The notes under the pieces are model-generated. The model did no database searches. It was not told the DNA's origin and worked only from the letters and a program-made list of their open reading frames with translations. From NCBI RefSeq assembly GCF_900110255.1, contig NZ_FODD01000011.1:62001-126000 (forward strand): 64,000 bases of DNA. Direction: 5' to 3'. The translations under genes and the position numbers were made by a program. Below, piece by piece: positions 40,956 through 50,101 of the stretch; the stretch's first letter is position 1; each line of letters begins with the position of its first letter. This DNA comes from Actinacidiphila rubida (GTDB lineage Bacteria; Actinomycetota; Actinomycetes; Streptomycetales; Streptomycetaceae).

Positions 40956-42236
40956 TCAGCCTCGGCCCGCGCCGCGGTAAAGAGAGATCTCGCCGTCCAA
41001 CTCGACGGCAAGCACCGTCGCGTGGGGATCCACGTCGATCCCGCGCGGCGCGTCGATCCAGAGGACGCCGGGGACGTCGTGGAGCCCGCCCGTGACGTGG
41101 TGGCGCAGCTCCGCTCCGGTGCCGAGCACCGTGACCTTCCGCACCGCGTTCCGCAACCCGCGCACCGACACCGTCTCCCGCGGAGCGTCGAAGCACGTCA
41201 GGAACAGCGTGCGGCGGTCGGCCGAGAGGGTGCTGGGGCCGTAGTGGTGGCCGGCCGGGAGACCGGCGACGGTGCCGTACACCGCTGCGGAGTGCCGCGC
41301 GATCCACGCGCCGAGCCCTTCCAGCCGTTCCGTCTGCTCCGCGGTGACGGTGCCGTCCTCGCGGGGGCCGACGTCGAGCAGGAGGTTGCCGCCGGCGCCG
41401 ATCGTCTCGGTGAGGTAGCGGACGAGCTGGCCCACCGACTTGTGGCGGTGGTCCTGTCCCTGGTAGCCCCACGAGTCGTTGACCGTCAGGCACAGCTCCC
41501 ACGGGCCGGCGGGCGGTTCCAGCGGCACGCCCTGCTCGGGGGTGGCGTAGTCGCCGCGGCTGAGCATCCGCGCGTTGAGCACCGTCTCAGGCGTCACCGC
41601 CACGATCTGGTCGGCCAGTTCACCGATGCCCCACTGCTCCTCGGAGCGTTCCCACTCGCCGTCGAACCACAGCAGGTCGGGCCGGTAGCGGGTGGTCAGC
41701 TCGCGCACCTGGGCGTTGCGGTAGGCCAGGTAGCGGCGCCACGCGGCCGGATCCTCGGCGCCCGGCTCGGGGCTGCTGAGACGGTTGTCGTTGACCGCGG
41801 CCAGGTGGGGGTCGGGGTGCGGGTGGCGGACGGTCGGGTAGTCGGGGTGCGACCAGTCCGAGTGCGAGTAGTAGAGGCCGACCTTCAGCCCCTCCTCGCG
41901 CAGCGCGTCGGTGTATCCGGCCAGCAGGTCCCGGCCGGCCGGGGTGTCGCGGGCCACCGACAGGCCGCCGGGGGCGGCGGTGTCCCACAGTGCGACGCCG
42001 TCGTGGTGGCGGGCGGTGAGCACGGCGTACCGGGCGCCGGCGCGTGCGAACAGCCGGGCCCAGGCGCGCGGGTCGTAGGCGGACGCGGTGAAGCCTGCGA
42101 GCTGCTTCATGTACGCCTCGCGCGTCATCTCGCCCGTGTAGAACGCCCAGGACTCGGGGACGCCGTCCACGGCGTAGATCCCGTAGTGCAGGAAGATGCC
42201 GAGCTTGGCGTCAGGGAACCAGGGCTGCATGGGCAT
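40956..42236 (-). CDS. GH29 alpha-L-fucosidase
   Basis: A 426-residue glycoside hydrolase releasing terminal L-fucose. Family sequences are WFPDAKLGIFLHYGIYAVDG, YAVLTARHHDGVALWDT, GLYYSHSDWSHPDY, the nucleophile motif LLWFDGEWE (Asp near 192) and GGNLLLDVGPREDGT. No signal peptide is visible, so it is probably cytoplasmic and acts on imported oligosaccharides. The ATG at 42236 (MPMQPW) follows GAGGAC. On the minus strand TTGATC-N17-TAAGGT upstream could be its promoter. It is divergent from the secreted glucanase gene. Confidence 0.92.
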   Translation of the reverse strand: MPMQPWFPDAKLGIFLHYGIYAVDGVPESWAFYTGEMTREAYMKQLAGFTASAYDPRAWARLFARAGARYAVLTARHHDGVALWDTAAPGGLSVARDTPAGRDLLAGYTDALREEGLKVGLYYSHSDWSHPDYPTVRHPHPDPHLAAVNDNRLSSPEPGAEDPAAWRRYLAYRNAQVRELTTRYRPDLLWFDGEWERSEEQWGIGELADQIVAVTPETVLNARMLSRGDYATPEQGVPLEPPAGPWELCLTVNDSWGYQGQDHRHKSVGQLVRYLTETIGAGGNLLLDVGPREDGTVTAEQTERLEGLGAWIARHSAAVYGTVAGLPAGHHYGPSTLSADRRTLFLTCFDAPRETVSVRGLRNAVRKVTVLGTGAELRHHVTGGLHDVPGVLWIDAPRGIDVDPHATVLAVELDGEISLYRGAGRG

Positions 42237-42541
42237 GGGGTACGTCCTCAGCGCGGAAGAGGGTCGAGCGGCGGCGGGTCGAACAGGGCCGCCGGGGGCG
42301 GGTTCAGCAGGCAGGGCAAATACATCGGAGGTATGGCTGGGCGAGGTCGACCTTAGGCCCATGACCGGCGGCGATCAATCCCGGTACGGTCCGATCCCTT
42401 GACACCCCCGAAATCGAGCCGCGACCATCGGGTCCGTCAGGAGAGCGCTCTCCCAATCTCCCCCCTCACCGTCTCCCCGGGAGTCGCACTCCCACCTCCT
42501 GCCACTTCGTCCCTCACCCTTCCCCCACAGGAGACTTCGGC
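42237..42541. promoter_or_regulatory. Divergent promoter region of fucosidase and glucanase
   Basis: Rightward, TTGACA (42399-42404) and GACCAT (about 42423) are possible promoter hexamers. The perfect palindrome GGAGAGCGCTCTCC (42440-42453) follows, then a C-rich leader and an AGGAGA ribosome-binding site before the ATG at 42542. The same palindrome precedes the LacI gene at 45661-45676. No gene is hidden in this 305-base gap. Confidence 0.7.
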
Positions 42542-45500
42542 ATGAGAGCGTCGGCGCACCCGCCCGTCCGGGTGCTGATCCCGGCCCTACTGGCCCTGTT
42601 CCTCGCGCTGTATGCGCTGGCCGTGCCCGCCACCCCCGCCCACGCGGCCGACACCCTGCTGTCGCAGGGCAAGCCGGCCACCGCGTCCAGCACGGAGGGC
42701 GCCGGGTACGCGGCGTCCGCCGCCGTCGACGGCGATCCCGGCACCCGCTGGGCCAGCGCCTGGAGCGACCCGCAATGGGTCCAGATCGACCTGGGCGCCT
42801 CCGCGAACCTCAGCAAGGTCGTCCTCACCTGGGAGAACTACGCCACGGCGTACCAGATCCAGGTCTCCGACGACGCCACGCACTGGACCACCGCGTACTC
42901 CACGACGACCGGCACGGGCGGTACCCAGACGCTGCCGCTGAGCGCGTCCGGCCGCTACGTGCGGATGTACGGCACCACCCGGGTCAACGGCTACGGATAC
43001 TCGCTGTGGGAGTTCCAGGTCTACGGCACCACGGGCGGCGGGAGTTCGGGCGGCACCACCGGCGGCACCGGCGGTTCCGGCGGCACCCCGCCCGGCACCT
43101 GGACACCGGTGTGGAGCGACACCTTCGACGGCGCCGCCAACACCCCGCCGTCCAGCGCGAACTGGATCACCGACACCGGCACGGCCTACCCGGGCGGCGC
43201 CGCCGACTGGGGCACCGGCGAGGTCGAGACGGCCACCGACTCGACCGCCAACGTGGGTCTGGACGGCAGCGGCCATCTCGACCTCACCGCGCTGAAGTCC
43301 GGCGGGAGCTGGACCTCCGGGCGGATCGAGACCCAGCGCAGCGACTTCACCGCCCCGGCCGGCGGCCAGTTGATGATCTCCGCGACGCTCAAGCAGCCCG
43401 ACCCGGCCAAGGCGCTGGGCTACTGGCCGTCGTTCCGGGCGATGGGCGCCGCCTACCGCGGCAACACCTCGACGTGGCCGGCGGTCGGCGAGAGCGACAT
43501 CATGGAGGACGTCAACGGCCGCGAGCAGCTGTCCGCGACGCTGCACTGCGGCACCGCGCCCGGCGGCAACTGCGCCGAGTACGACGGCGTGACCAGCGGG
43601 CTGGCCACGTGCACCGGCTGCCAGAGCGGGTACCACACCTACGCGGAGGTGGTGGACCGCAGCACCTCCGACGAGCAGATCCGCTGGTACCTCGACGGCC
43701 GCCAGGTGTGGCAGGTCGACGAGTCTCAGGTGGGCGTCGCCACCTGGAACGCGGCCGTGCACCACGGCTTCTACGTCGACTTCAGCCTGCGGATCGGCGG
43801 TTCGTACCCGAACGCGGTGTGCGGCTGCACCTCGCCGGCCGACGACACCTCCTCCGGCGGCGTGCTGAGCCTGGACGACGTCACCGTCGCGCAGAGCACC
43901 GGCAGCGCACCGCCGCCGCTGACCGACCCGCCGGTGCCGACCGGCGCCAGCAGCGTGCACGTCACCGGGAGCCAGGGTGCCTGGCAACTGACGGTGGACG
44001 GCAAGCCGTACCAGGTGAAGGGGATGACCTGGGGGCCGGCGACGTCGACCGCCGACGCGCACATGCGCGACCTCAGGGCGATGGGCGTCAACACCCTGCG
44101 GACGTGGGGCACCGACGCGAGTTCCAAGCCGCTGCTGGACTCGGCCGCCGCGTACGGGCTGAAGGTGATCAACGGGTTCTGGCTCAACCAGGGCGCGGAC
44201 TACGTCAACGACACGACGTACAAGACCAACACGCTCAACGACATCAAGAACTGGGTGACCACGTACAAGGACCATCCCGGCGTGCTGATGTGGGACGTCG
44301 GCAACGAGGTCATCCTCACCACCCAGGACCACTGGTCGGGCGACCAGATCGAGCAGGAACGCGTCGCCTACGCGAAGTTCGTCGAGCAGGTGGTGCAGGC
44401 GATCCACGCGATCGACCCCAACCACCCGGTGACGTCGACGGACGCGTGGACCGGTGCGTGGCCGTACTACAAGCAGTACACGCCCTCGCTCGACCTGTAC
44501 GCCGTCAACTCCTACGGCGCGGTGTGCAACGTCAGGCAGGACTGGGTCAGCGGCGGCTACACCAAGCCGTACATCGTCACGGAGTCCGGTGAGGCCGGCG
44601 AGTGGGAGGTGCCGAACGACGCCAACGGCGTGCCCACCGAGCCGACCGACGTGCAGAAGCGGGACGGCTACCTGTCCGCGTGGAACTGCATCTCGGGCCA
44701 CACCGGGGTCGCGTTGGGCGCCACGCTCTTCAACTACGGGCAGGAGAACGACTTCGGCGGCGTGTGGTTCAACGTCCGCCCGATGGGCTGGAACCGGCTC
44801 ACGTACTACTCGGTCGCCAAGGACTACGGCGGCAGCCCCCAGGCGGACACCCCGCCGGTGATCGGTGCGATGACGCTCGGCACCCCTTCCTCGGTGCCGG
44901 CCGGCGGCACGTTCACGGTGAGCGCGCCGGCCACGGATCCGGACGGCGACCTGGTGCGCTACAACCTGGTCTACTCGTCGAAGTACGTGGACGGCGGGAC
45001 GGGTCTGCGGCAGGCGACGTTCACGCAGACCGGGGACGGGCAGTTCACCGCCACCGCGCCGCGCACGCTGGGCGTGTGGAAGGTGTACGTGTACGCCTTC
45101 GACGGTCACGGCAACGTGGGCATCGAGACCCGGTCGTTCCGGGTGGTGGCCCCGCCGGTCGCGGGCACGAACGTGGCGCAGGGCAGGCCGGCCACCGCCT
45201 CGTCGTACCAGCAGACGGGCACGGGCGCGCCGTTCCCGCCCTCCAACGCCACCGACGGCTCGTGGAGCACCCGTTGGGCGAGCGACTGGAGCGACCCGCA
45301 GTGGATCCAGGTCGACCTCGGCCAGGTGACGGCGGTCAAGCACGTGCAGCTGGGCTGGGAGTCCGCGTACGGCAAGGCGTACCAGGTGCAGGTCTCCGCC
45401 GACGGGAGCACGTGGACGACGGTGTACTCCACGTCGTCGGGCGCCGGCGGGGTGGACACCCTCGACGTCAGCGGCTCCGGGCGCTATGTGCGTGTCTCCA

Positions 45501-45559
45501 TGACGCAGCGGGGAACCACGTACGGGTACTCGCTGTACGAGTTCGGGGTCTACGCCTGA
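42542..45559 (+). CDS. Secreted two-enzyme beta-glucanase: F5/8C-GH16-clan A barrel-Ig-F5/8C
   Basis: 1005 residues. The signal peptide (1-36) ends HAADT. Residues 38-163 are an F5/8 type C (CBM32-like) domain, followed by a Gly/Ser/Thr linker. GH16 lies at about 187-455 with catalytic GESDIMEDVNG (Glu near 316 and 321). A TIM barrel of GH2/GH5-type (about 472-770) has acid Glu in WDVGNEVIL (near 589) and nucleophile Glu in IVTESGEAGEW (near 681). An Ig-like domain (about 778-870) and a second F5/8 type C domain (875-1005) follow. It should degrade beta-1,3 or mixed glucans. The ATG follows AGGAGA. Confidence 0.9.
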   Translation: MRASAHPPVRVLIPALLALFLALYALAVPATPAHAADTLLSQGKPATASSTEGAGYAASAAVDGDPGTRWASAWSDPQWVQIDLGASANLSKVVLTWENYATAYQIQVSDDATHWTTAYSTTTGTGGTQTLPLSASGRYVRMYGTTRVNGYGYSLWEFQVYGTTGGGSSGGTTGGTGGSGGTPPGTWTPVWSDTFDGAANTPPSSANWITDTGTAYPGGAADWGTGEVETATDSTANVGLDGSGHLDLTALKSGGSWTSGRIETQRSDFTAPAGGQLMISATLKQPDPAKALGYWPSFRAMGAAYRGNTSTWPAVGESDIMEDVNGREQLSATLHCGTAPGGNCAEYDGVTSGLATCTGCQSGYHTYAEVVDRSTSDEQIRWYLDGRQVWQVDESQVGVATWNAAVHHGFYVDFSLRIGGSYPNAVCGCTSPADDTSSGGVLSLDDVTVAQSTGSAPPPLTDPPVPTGASSVHVTGSQGAWQLTVDGKPYQVKGMTWGPATSTADAHMRDLRAMGVNTLRTWGTDASSKPLLDSAAAYGLKVINGFWLNQGADYVNDTTYKTNTLNDIKNWVTTYKDHPGVLMWDVGNEVILTTQDHWSGDQIEQERVAYAKFVEQVVQAIHAIDPNHPVTSTDAWTGAWPYYKQYTPSLDLYAVNSYGAVCNVRQDWVSGGYTKPYIVTESGEAGEWEVPNDANGVPTEPTDVQKRDGYLSAWNCISGHTGVALGATLFNYGQENDFGGVWFNVRPMGWNRLTYYSVAKDYGGSPQADTPPVIGAMTLGTPSSVPAGGTFTVSAPATDPDGDLVRYNLVYSSKYVDGGTGLRQATFTQTGDGQFTATAPRTLGVWKVYVYAFDGHGNVGIETRSFRVVAPPVAGTNVAQGRPATASSYQQTGTGAPFPPSNATDGSWSTRWASDWSDPQWIQVDLGQVTAVKHVQLGWESAYGKAYQVQVSADGSTWTTVYSTSSGAGGVDTLDVSGSGRYVRVSMTQRGTTYGYSLYEFGVYA

Positions 45560-45572
45560 CGCCCTTGGGGGC

Positions 45573-45616
45573 GGGGTGCGCGGGTCCGGAACCGGGCCGG
45601 AACGGGGGCGCACCCC
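45573..45616 (+). terminator. Hairpin terminator after the glucanase gene
   Basis: GGGGTGCGC (45573-45581) and GCGCACCCC (45608-45616) form a 9-base stem enclosing a second pair TCCGG/CCGGA. It lies 14 bases after the stop and before the LacI operator. Confidence 0.7.
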
Positions 45617-45660
45617 ACCCCATCAGGGGCGTCGCACGGGCCGTTGGGCGGGACCCCGGA

Positions 45661-45688
45661 GGGAGAGCGCTCTCCCGCATGGTATAAC
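45661..45688 (+). promoter_or_regulatory. Operator and -10 of the LacI gene
   Basis: GGGAGAGCGCTCTCCC (45661-45676) is a perfect 16-base palindrome. TATAAC (45683-45688) lies 6 bases before the ATG at 45695, so the message is probably leaderless. The operator sits directly upstream of the -10 and shares 14 bases with the glucanase operator, indicating autorepression. Confidence 0.75.
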
Positions 45689-45694
45689 TGGCCC

Positions 45695-46747
45695 ATGACG
45701 AGCAGCCGTCCGGCCGGGCCCCGCCAGCCCACCCTGGAAGACGTCGCGCGCTCCGCCGGCGTGTCGCGGGCCACGGTGTCCCGGGTCGTCAACGGCACCC
45801 GCAACGTGGACCCGGAGATCCAGAAGATCGTCCAGGAAGCCGTCGCGGCGACCGGCTACGTGCCCAACCGCGCGGCCCGTTCGCTGGTGACCCGCAGGAC
45901 CGACTCGGTGGCCCTGGTCTTCTCGGTGCCCGACCACCACGCGGCCGACGACCCGTTCCTCGGGCAGGTCTTCACCGACCCGTTCTTCGGCCGGATCGTC
46001 GGCGGCCTGCTGACGGTGCTGCGGCCGCGCGGTGTGCACCCGGTGCTGATGCTCGCCGACTCCGAGGAGGCGCGGCGGGGGCTGGTGGCGGGCCTGCGCA
46101 GGGAGCACACGGACGGCGTGGTGCTGGTGTCCATAGCGCCGGACGACCCGCTGCCGGTGCTGCTCACCGAGGCCGGCCTGCCCGCGGTGCTCTTCGGGCG
46201 CCCGCCCACGCGGTCGCCGATCAGCTTCGTGGACGTCGGCCAGCAGGCCGGCGCCCGGCTGGCCGCCGAGCACCTGCTCGCCCGCGGCTGCCGCAGGATC
46301 GCCACCATCGCGGGGCCGTCGGACTCCCCCGCCGGGCGTGACCGCCTCGCGGGCTTCCGGGAGGCGATGGCCGCGCACGGCCATCCCGCCGCGGTGAGCG
46401 TCGAGGGCGACTTCACGCAGGAGGGCGGCGAGCGGTCGATGCGCCGCCTGCTTGCCGAACACCCGGACACCGACGGGGTGTTCGCGGCCAACGACCTGAT
46501 GGGCCAGGGCGCGCTGCACGTGCTGCGCGACCACGGCCGCCGGGTGCCCGACGACGTGGCGGTGGTCGGTTTCGACGACAGCAGCGCGGCGCTGGCCTCG
46601 CGTCCGCCGCTGACGACGGTCCGGCAGCCGGTGGAGGACATGGCGGCGGAGATGGCGAAGCTGCTGATGGCGCTCATCGACGACCCGGCACAGCAGAGCC
46701 GCTCGGTGATCTTCAAGACCACGCTGGTGCGGCGCGCGTCGGCCTGA
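45695..46747 (+). CDS. LacI-family regulator of the adjacent glucanase
   Basis: A 350-residue repressor. The helix-turn-helix is TLEDVARSAGVSRATVSRVV (residues 12-31), with the hinge at YVPNRAARSLVTRR. The effector domain contains TDGVVLVSIAPDD, FVDVGQQAGARLAAEHLLAR, GVFAANDLMGQGALHVLRDHG and VAVVGFDDSSAALASRPPLT. The start at 45695 is preferred over an in-frame upstream GTG because the -10 element overlaps that region. The perfect palindrome in its own promoter recurs before the glucanase, so a glucan-derived oligosaccharide is the likely effector. Confidence 0.93.
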   Translation: MTSSRPAGPRQPTLEDVARSAGVSRATVSRVVNGTRNVDPEIQKIVQEAVAATGYVPNRAARSLVTRRTDSVALVFSVPDHHAADDPFLGQVFTDPFFGRIVGGLLTVLRPRGVHPVLMLADSEEARRGLVAGLRREHTDGVVLVSIAPDDPLPVLLTEAGLPAVLFGRPPTRSPISFVDVGQQAGARLAAEHLLARGCRRIATIAGPSDSPAGRDRLAGFREAMAAHGHPAAVSVEGDFTQEGGERSMRRLLAEHPDTDGVFAANDLMGQGALHVLRDHGRRVPDDVAVVGFDDSSAALASRPPLTTVRQPVEDMAAEMAKLLMALIDDPAQQSRSVIFKTTLVRRASA

Positions 46748-46780
46748 GGCCGCCACCGCCGTCCCCCGCCCTGCCGGCCG

Positions 46781-47491
46781 CTACGCCCGCGGCGTCGTTC
46801 CCGGGGTCTCGTTCGGCACGGCGATGGCCGTCACGAGCAGGCTGCCGCGGACCAGCCAGCGCCCGCTGAACAGGTCGGGGCCGACGCCCGGGGCGAGGAG
46901 CGGGCCGGGGACGCGCAGCCGCGCCGTGTAGGAGCCGCGGTCGTCGTGACCGGGGTCGGGCCGGAACAGCACTTCGGCCTCGTCGAAGTTGAGCATGCGG
47001 CGGTGGAACGGGTACCACGCCTTGTAGACGGTCTCCTTGGCGCTGAACAGCAGCCGGTCCCAGTGCACGTGGGGACGCTCGGCGCCCAACTCGCCGAGGG
47101 CGGCCGCCTCGGCGGCCGTGGAGCCCACGAGCTTCAGGACACCGTCGGGGAGCGGGCCGTGCGGTTCGGCGTCGATGCCGAGGGCGAGGATGTCGGTGGT
47201 GCGGGCGACGGCCGCGGCGCGGTAGCCGTCGCAGTGCGTGATGCTGCCGGCGACGCCCTCCGGCCAGACGGGGGCGCCGCGTTCGGCGTCGCGCAGCACC
47301 GGCCCCGGAGGCACGCCGAGCGCGGCCAGGGCCTCGCGGGCGCAGGCCCGTCCGGCCGCGTACTCGCCGCGGCGTTTGGCGACGGCGCGCGCGACGGCGG
47401 GAGCCTCCTCGGGGTGCAGGGGCGTGTCGTCGAGCGCTTCGCCGTACACGGCCCGGCAGACGACGGTCCCGGGGACGACGTGCTCGATCAC
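46781..47491 (-). CDS. pptT: 4'-Phosphopantetheinyl transferase (PptT/Sfp type)
   Basis: A 236-residue enzyme that moves phosphopantetheine from CoA to acyl-, peptidyl- or polyketide-carrier proteins. The family motifs are GSITHCDGYRAAAVA, the Mg-binding ALGIDAEPHGPLPDGV and FSAKETVYKAWYPFHRR. The overall arrangement is EntD/PptT-like. The GTG at 47491 overlaps the stop of the upstream metallophosphoesterase by 4 bases (GTGA). This is the same pairing as PptT with PptH in Mycobacterium tuberculosis. The name is by homology of sequence and context. Confidence 0.9.
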   Translation of the reverse strand: MIEHVVPGTVVCRAVYGEALDDTPLHPEEAPAVARAVAKRRGEYAAGRACAREALAALGVPPGPVLRDAERGAPVWPEGVAGSITHCDGYRAAAVARTTDILALGIDAEPHGPLPDGVLKLVGSTAAEAAALGELGAERPHVHWDRLLFSAKETVYKAWYPFHRRMLNFDEAEVLFRPDPGHDDRGSYTARLRVPGPLLAPGVGPDLFSGRWLVRGSLLVTAIAVPNETPGTTPRA

Positions 47492-48351
47492 GGGCGGGCT
47501 CCCTGAGGGCCGGGGAGGATCACCCGCGGGCCCTGCGGTCCCGCCGGCCGGGGGCCCCACTCCCGCGGGTAGCCCAGCGAGACCTCGGTGAAGCGGACGC
47601 CGTCGCGCCAGGTCACGCGCGGGATGTGCAGGTGGCCGTAGACCACTTCGGTGGCGCGGAAGCGGATGTGCCAGTCCTCGGTGAGCGCGGTGCCGCACCA
47701 CAGGGCGAACGAGGGGTGGCGCAGGATCGCGGTCGGATCGCGGTGCAGCGGCCAGTGGTTGGCGAGCACGGTGGGCAGTTCCGGATCGAGTGCCTCCAGC
47801 CGGGCGCGCGTCGCCTCGACCCGGGCCCGGCACCAGTCGTCGATGCAGGGGTGCGGTTCGGGCCGGAGCAGCTTCTCGTCCGTGCACACCACGCCCAACT
47901 CCGCGGAACGGGCGAGTGCCTGGTCCTTCGTCGTGGCGCCGGGGACGCCGTCGCGCCACGAGTAGTCGTAGAGCAGGAACAGCGGGCAGACGGCGACCGG
48001 CCCTTCGGGACCCTCCCACACGGGGTACGGGTCCTCGGGCGTGGTCACGCCGAGTGCGCCGACGCTCTCGACCAGGTGCCGGTACCGTGCCTCGCCGCGC
48101 AGTGTCACCGGGTCGGAGGGGTGCGTCCACAACTCGTGGTTGCCGGGCAGCCACAGGACCTGGGCGAAGTGCTGCTTCAGGGTGGTGAGCGCCCACAGCA
48201 CGTCGTCGAGGTGCTCGGCGACGTCGCCGGCCACGATGAGCCAGTCGCGGTCGTCGCCGGGCCGCATCCGCTCCACGATCGCGCGGTTGGCGTCGTATCC
48301 GACGTGCAGGTCGCTGATGGCGAGGAGGCGGCCCCCGCCGTCGGCGGTCAC
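47488..48351 (-). CDS. Metallophosphoesterase, PptH-like phosphopantetheinyl hydrolase candidate
   Basis: A 287-residue calcineurin-type phosphoesterase. All metal-binding blocks are present: SDLHVG, AGDVAEH, PGNHELW, ANHWPLH and GHLHIPR. In M. tuberculosis the protein encoded with PptT (PptH, Rv2795c) removes phosphopantetheine from carrier proteins, opposing PptT. The identical gene order and 4-base overlap here suggest the same role. The GTG at 48351 has no clear ribosome-binding site, so a slightly different start is possible. Confidence 0.85.
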   Translation of the reverse strand: MTADGGGRLLAISDLHVGYDANRAIVERMRPGDDRDWLIVAGDVAEHLDDVLWALTTLKQHFAQVLWLPGNHELWTHPSDPVTLRGEARYRHLVESVGALGVTTPEDPYPVWEGPEGPVAVCPLFLLYDYSWRDGVPGATTKDQALARSAELGVVCTDEKLLRPEPHPCIDDWCRARVEATRARLEALDPELPTVLANHWPLHRDPTAILRHPSFALWCGTALTEDWHIRFRATEVVYGHLHIPRVTWRDGVRFTEVSLGYPREWGPRPAGPQGPRVILPGPQGARP

Positions 48352-48499
48352 CGCACGTCCGGGCGTGTGAGTGCGAGCACGGCAGGAATTGTCCCAGAGC
48401 CGGACGGGACGGGGTCAACGGCCGGACGCCCGCCGGCGGCGTGGCATTGCCCACGTGGCGGATCGCGCGGGTCCGCCACGGCGTCCGGGAGGGGCGTGC

Positions 48500-48860
48500 T
48501 ACGCTAGATGCAGGGACATAGAGTCCGTGCCCTTCTGAGGCACCGTTCCCTGCATCTTTCCCGCGGCGCACTTCCTTCGGCAGGTTCTGCCGGTGCGCAT
48601 CTCGTCGGCCCCCGCCGACGCGTCTCCCGCAGTCGCCGCATGCGTTCGTCGCCGGTTCTCCTGTCAGGTTCTCCCGGCCGGGTTCCACGGCACCGGTTTC
48701 GCCGGTGCCCGGTCCCCCCGTGCGGTCCGGTCCTGCGCACGGCCCTCGGACCGTGCGGCACCCGGCATCCGCGGTCCGCGGAGCGTGACGTATCCGCTCG
48801 CGCCGCACCTCCCTTCCCCATGCCTTCTTCCGTACATCCGTCCGCGAAAGGACGACAACC
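48500..48860 (+). promoter_or_regulatory. Long structured leader of the rho paralogue
   Basis: After a -10-like TACGCT (48500-48505), AGATGCAGGGA (48506-48516) pairs with TCCCTGCATCT (48547-48557), enclosing GTGCC/GGCAC. Further hairpins follow: GCGCAC/GTGCGC with inner GGCA/TGCC (about 48567-48599), GGCACCGG/CCGGTGCC (about 48690-48710), GGTCCG/CGGACC (about 48722-48752) and CCGCGG-T-CCGCGG near 48770. An ATG at 48508 opens a 118-codon Arg/Ser-rich frame whose TGA overlaps the rho ATG by 4 bases. This suggests attenuation or autoregulation. The 48352-48499 stretch shows no gene. Confidence 0.6.
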
Positions 48861-50024
<1,164 letters not shown>

Positions 50025-50101
50025 GGCGGGTCCCCCGCGCACGCGGGGCGGCGCCCCGAAATTCGCTGGCCGTCCACGGCCGCGCGCGTGATGATCGGCG
50101 G

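Noticed and set aside
42587-45613. A 1008-codon open frame antisense to the glucanase
   Set aside because: Composition is Arg/Val/Gly/His-rich, there is no ribosome-binding site, and the opposite strand encodes a clear multidomain enzyme.
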